A model generated the notes under the pieces. The model ran no database searches. It saw only the letters and a list, made by a program, of their open reading frames with translations, and was not told the origin of the DNA. From Ruegeria sp. R14_0 (GTDB taxonomy: Bacteria; Pseudomonadota; Alphaproteobacteria; Rhodobacterales; Rhodobacteraceae): a stretch of 64,000 nucleotides of DNA. Made by a program: the position numbers and the translations under genes. The stretch covers positions 1 to 64,000 of the forward strand of contig NZ_JAGHRC010000005.1 of NCBI RefSeq assembly GCF_017743975.1. The letters run 5' to 3'. Of the stretch, positions 63,990 to 64,000 are shown piece after piece (within the stretch, counting starts at the first letter, position 1; each line of letters begins with the position of its first letter).

Positions 63990-64000
63990 CGATCTGCCCT

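Overview
The window looks like a chromosomal segment of a marine alphaproteobacterium of the Rhodobacteraceae (roseobacter group). The evidence is GC-rich coding with short intergenic gaps, Rhodobacterales-type families (DUF6455-like, DUF1467, capsule-export protein with an N-terminal extension, SseB-like protein, tiny lipoproteins), a complete beta-hydroxyaspartate cycle cluster and a PhoX phosphatase. Genus assignment is inference. I saw no insertion sequence, prophage, integrase, CRISPR array or rRNA gene.

Layout. 1-4170: the end of a GYF-domain protein, an atypical tyrosine-phosphatase-like protein and a membrane zinc-ribbon protein, then a nitroreductase, D-aminoacyl-tRNA deacylase (dtd) and a MOFRL glycerate kinase. 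4222-12332: a CocE/NonD hydrolase, a complete peptide-type ABC importer whose two ATPases are fused, and a phosphodiesterase. 12333-17133 (minus): alpha/beta hydrolase, acyl-CoA synthetase and an MsbA-like exporter. 17262-19615: tRNA-Gly(TCC), then phoX behind an array of four 11-bp-phased Pho-box half-sites. 19623-24998: TPR protein, divergent putR/putA and a rhomboid protease.

25006-30361 is bhcR and bhcABCD, the route that turns two glyoxylate into oxaloacetate without carbon loss, with a 12-bp inverted repeat in the divergent control region. 30467-37143: suhB, divergent metR/metF, a J-domain protein, a YHS protein, a YghU-type GST, an SseB-like protein and a UDG-family protein. 37374-41935 is a capsule-type module: kpsT, kpsE-like, kdsA and a phosphohexomutase. 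41980-46627: AsmA protein, rimO, a secreted Lys/His/Tyr-rich protein, diacylglycerol kinase and a small lipoprotein.

46842-52742: a two-CDGSH protein; three tandem cysteine-rich DUF6455-like paralogues behind an FNR/Dnr-type box at exact class II spacing; IMPACT-family and M48 proteins; several small conserved genes; methylmalonyl-CoA epimerase; and a response regulator preceded by a CtrA-like site. 52865-63989: aspS, a CPBP-family protein, pabC/pabB, carB with a clear promoter, a 24-residue lipoprotein gene, and an RND efflux permease at the right edge.

Most of the window is housekeeping and central metabolism. The items most worth following up are the FNR-controlled DUF6455 triplet, the Pho-box array, the bhc operator candidate, the CocE/ABC/phosphodiesterase uptake locus of unknown substrate, and the very small lipoprotein and membrane-protein genes.
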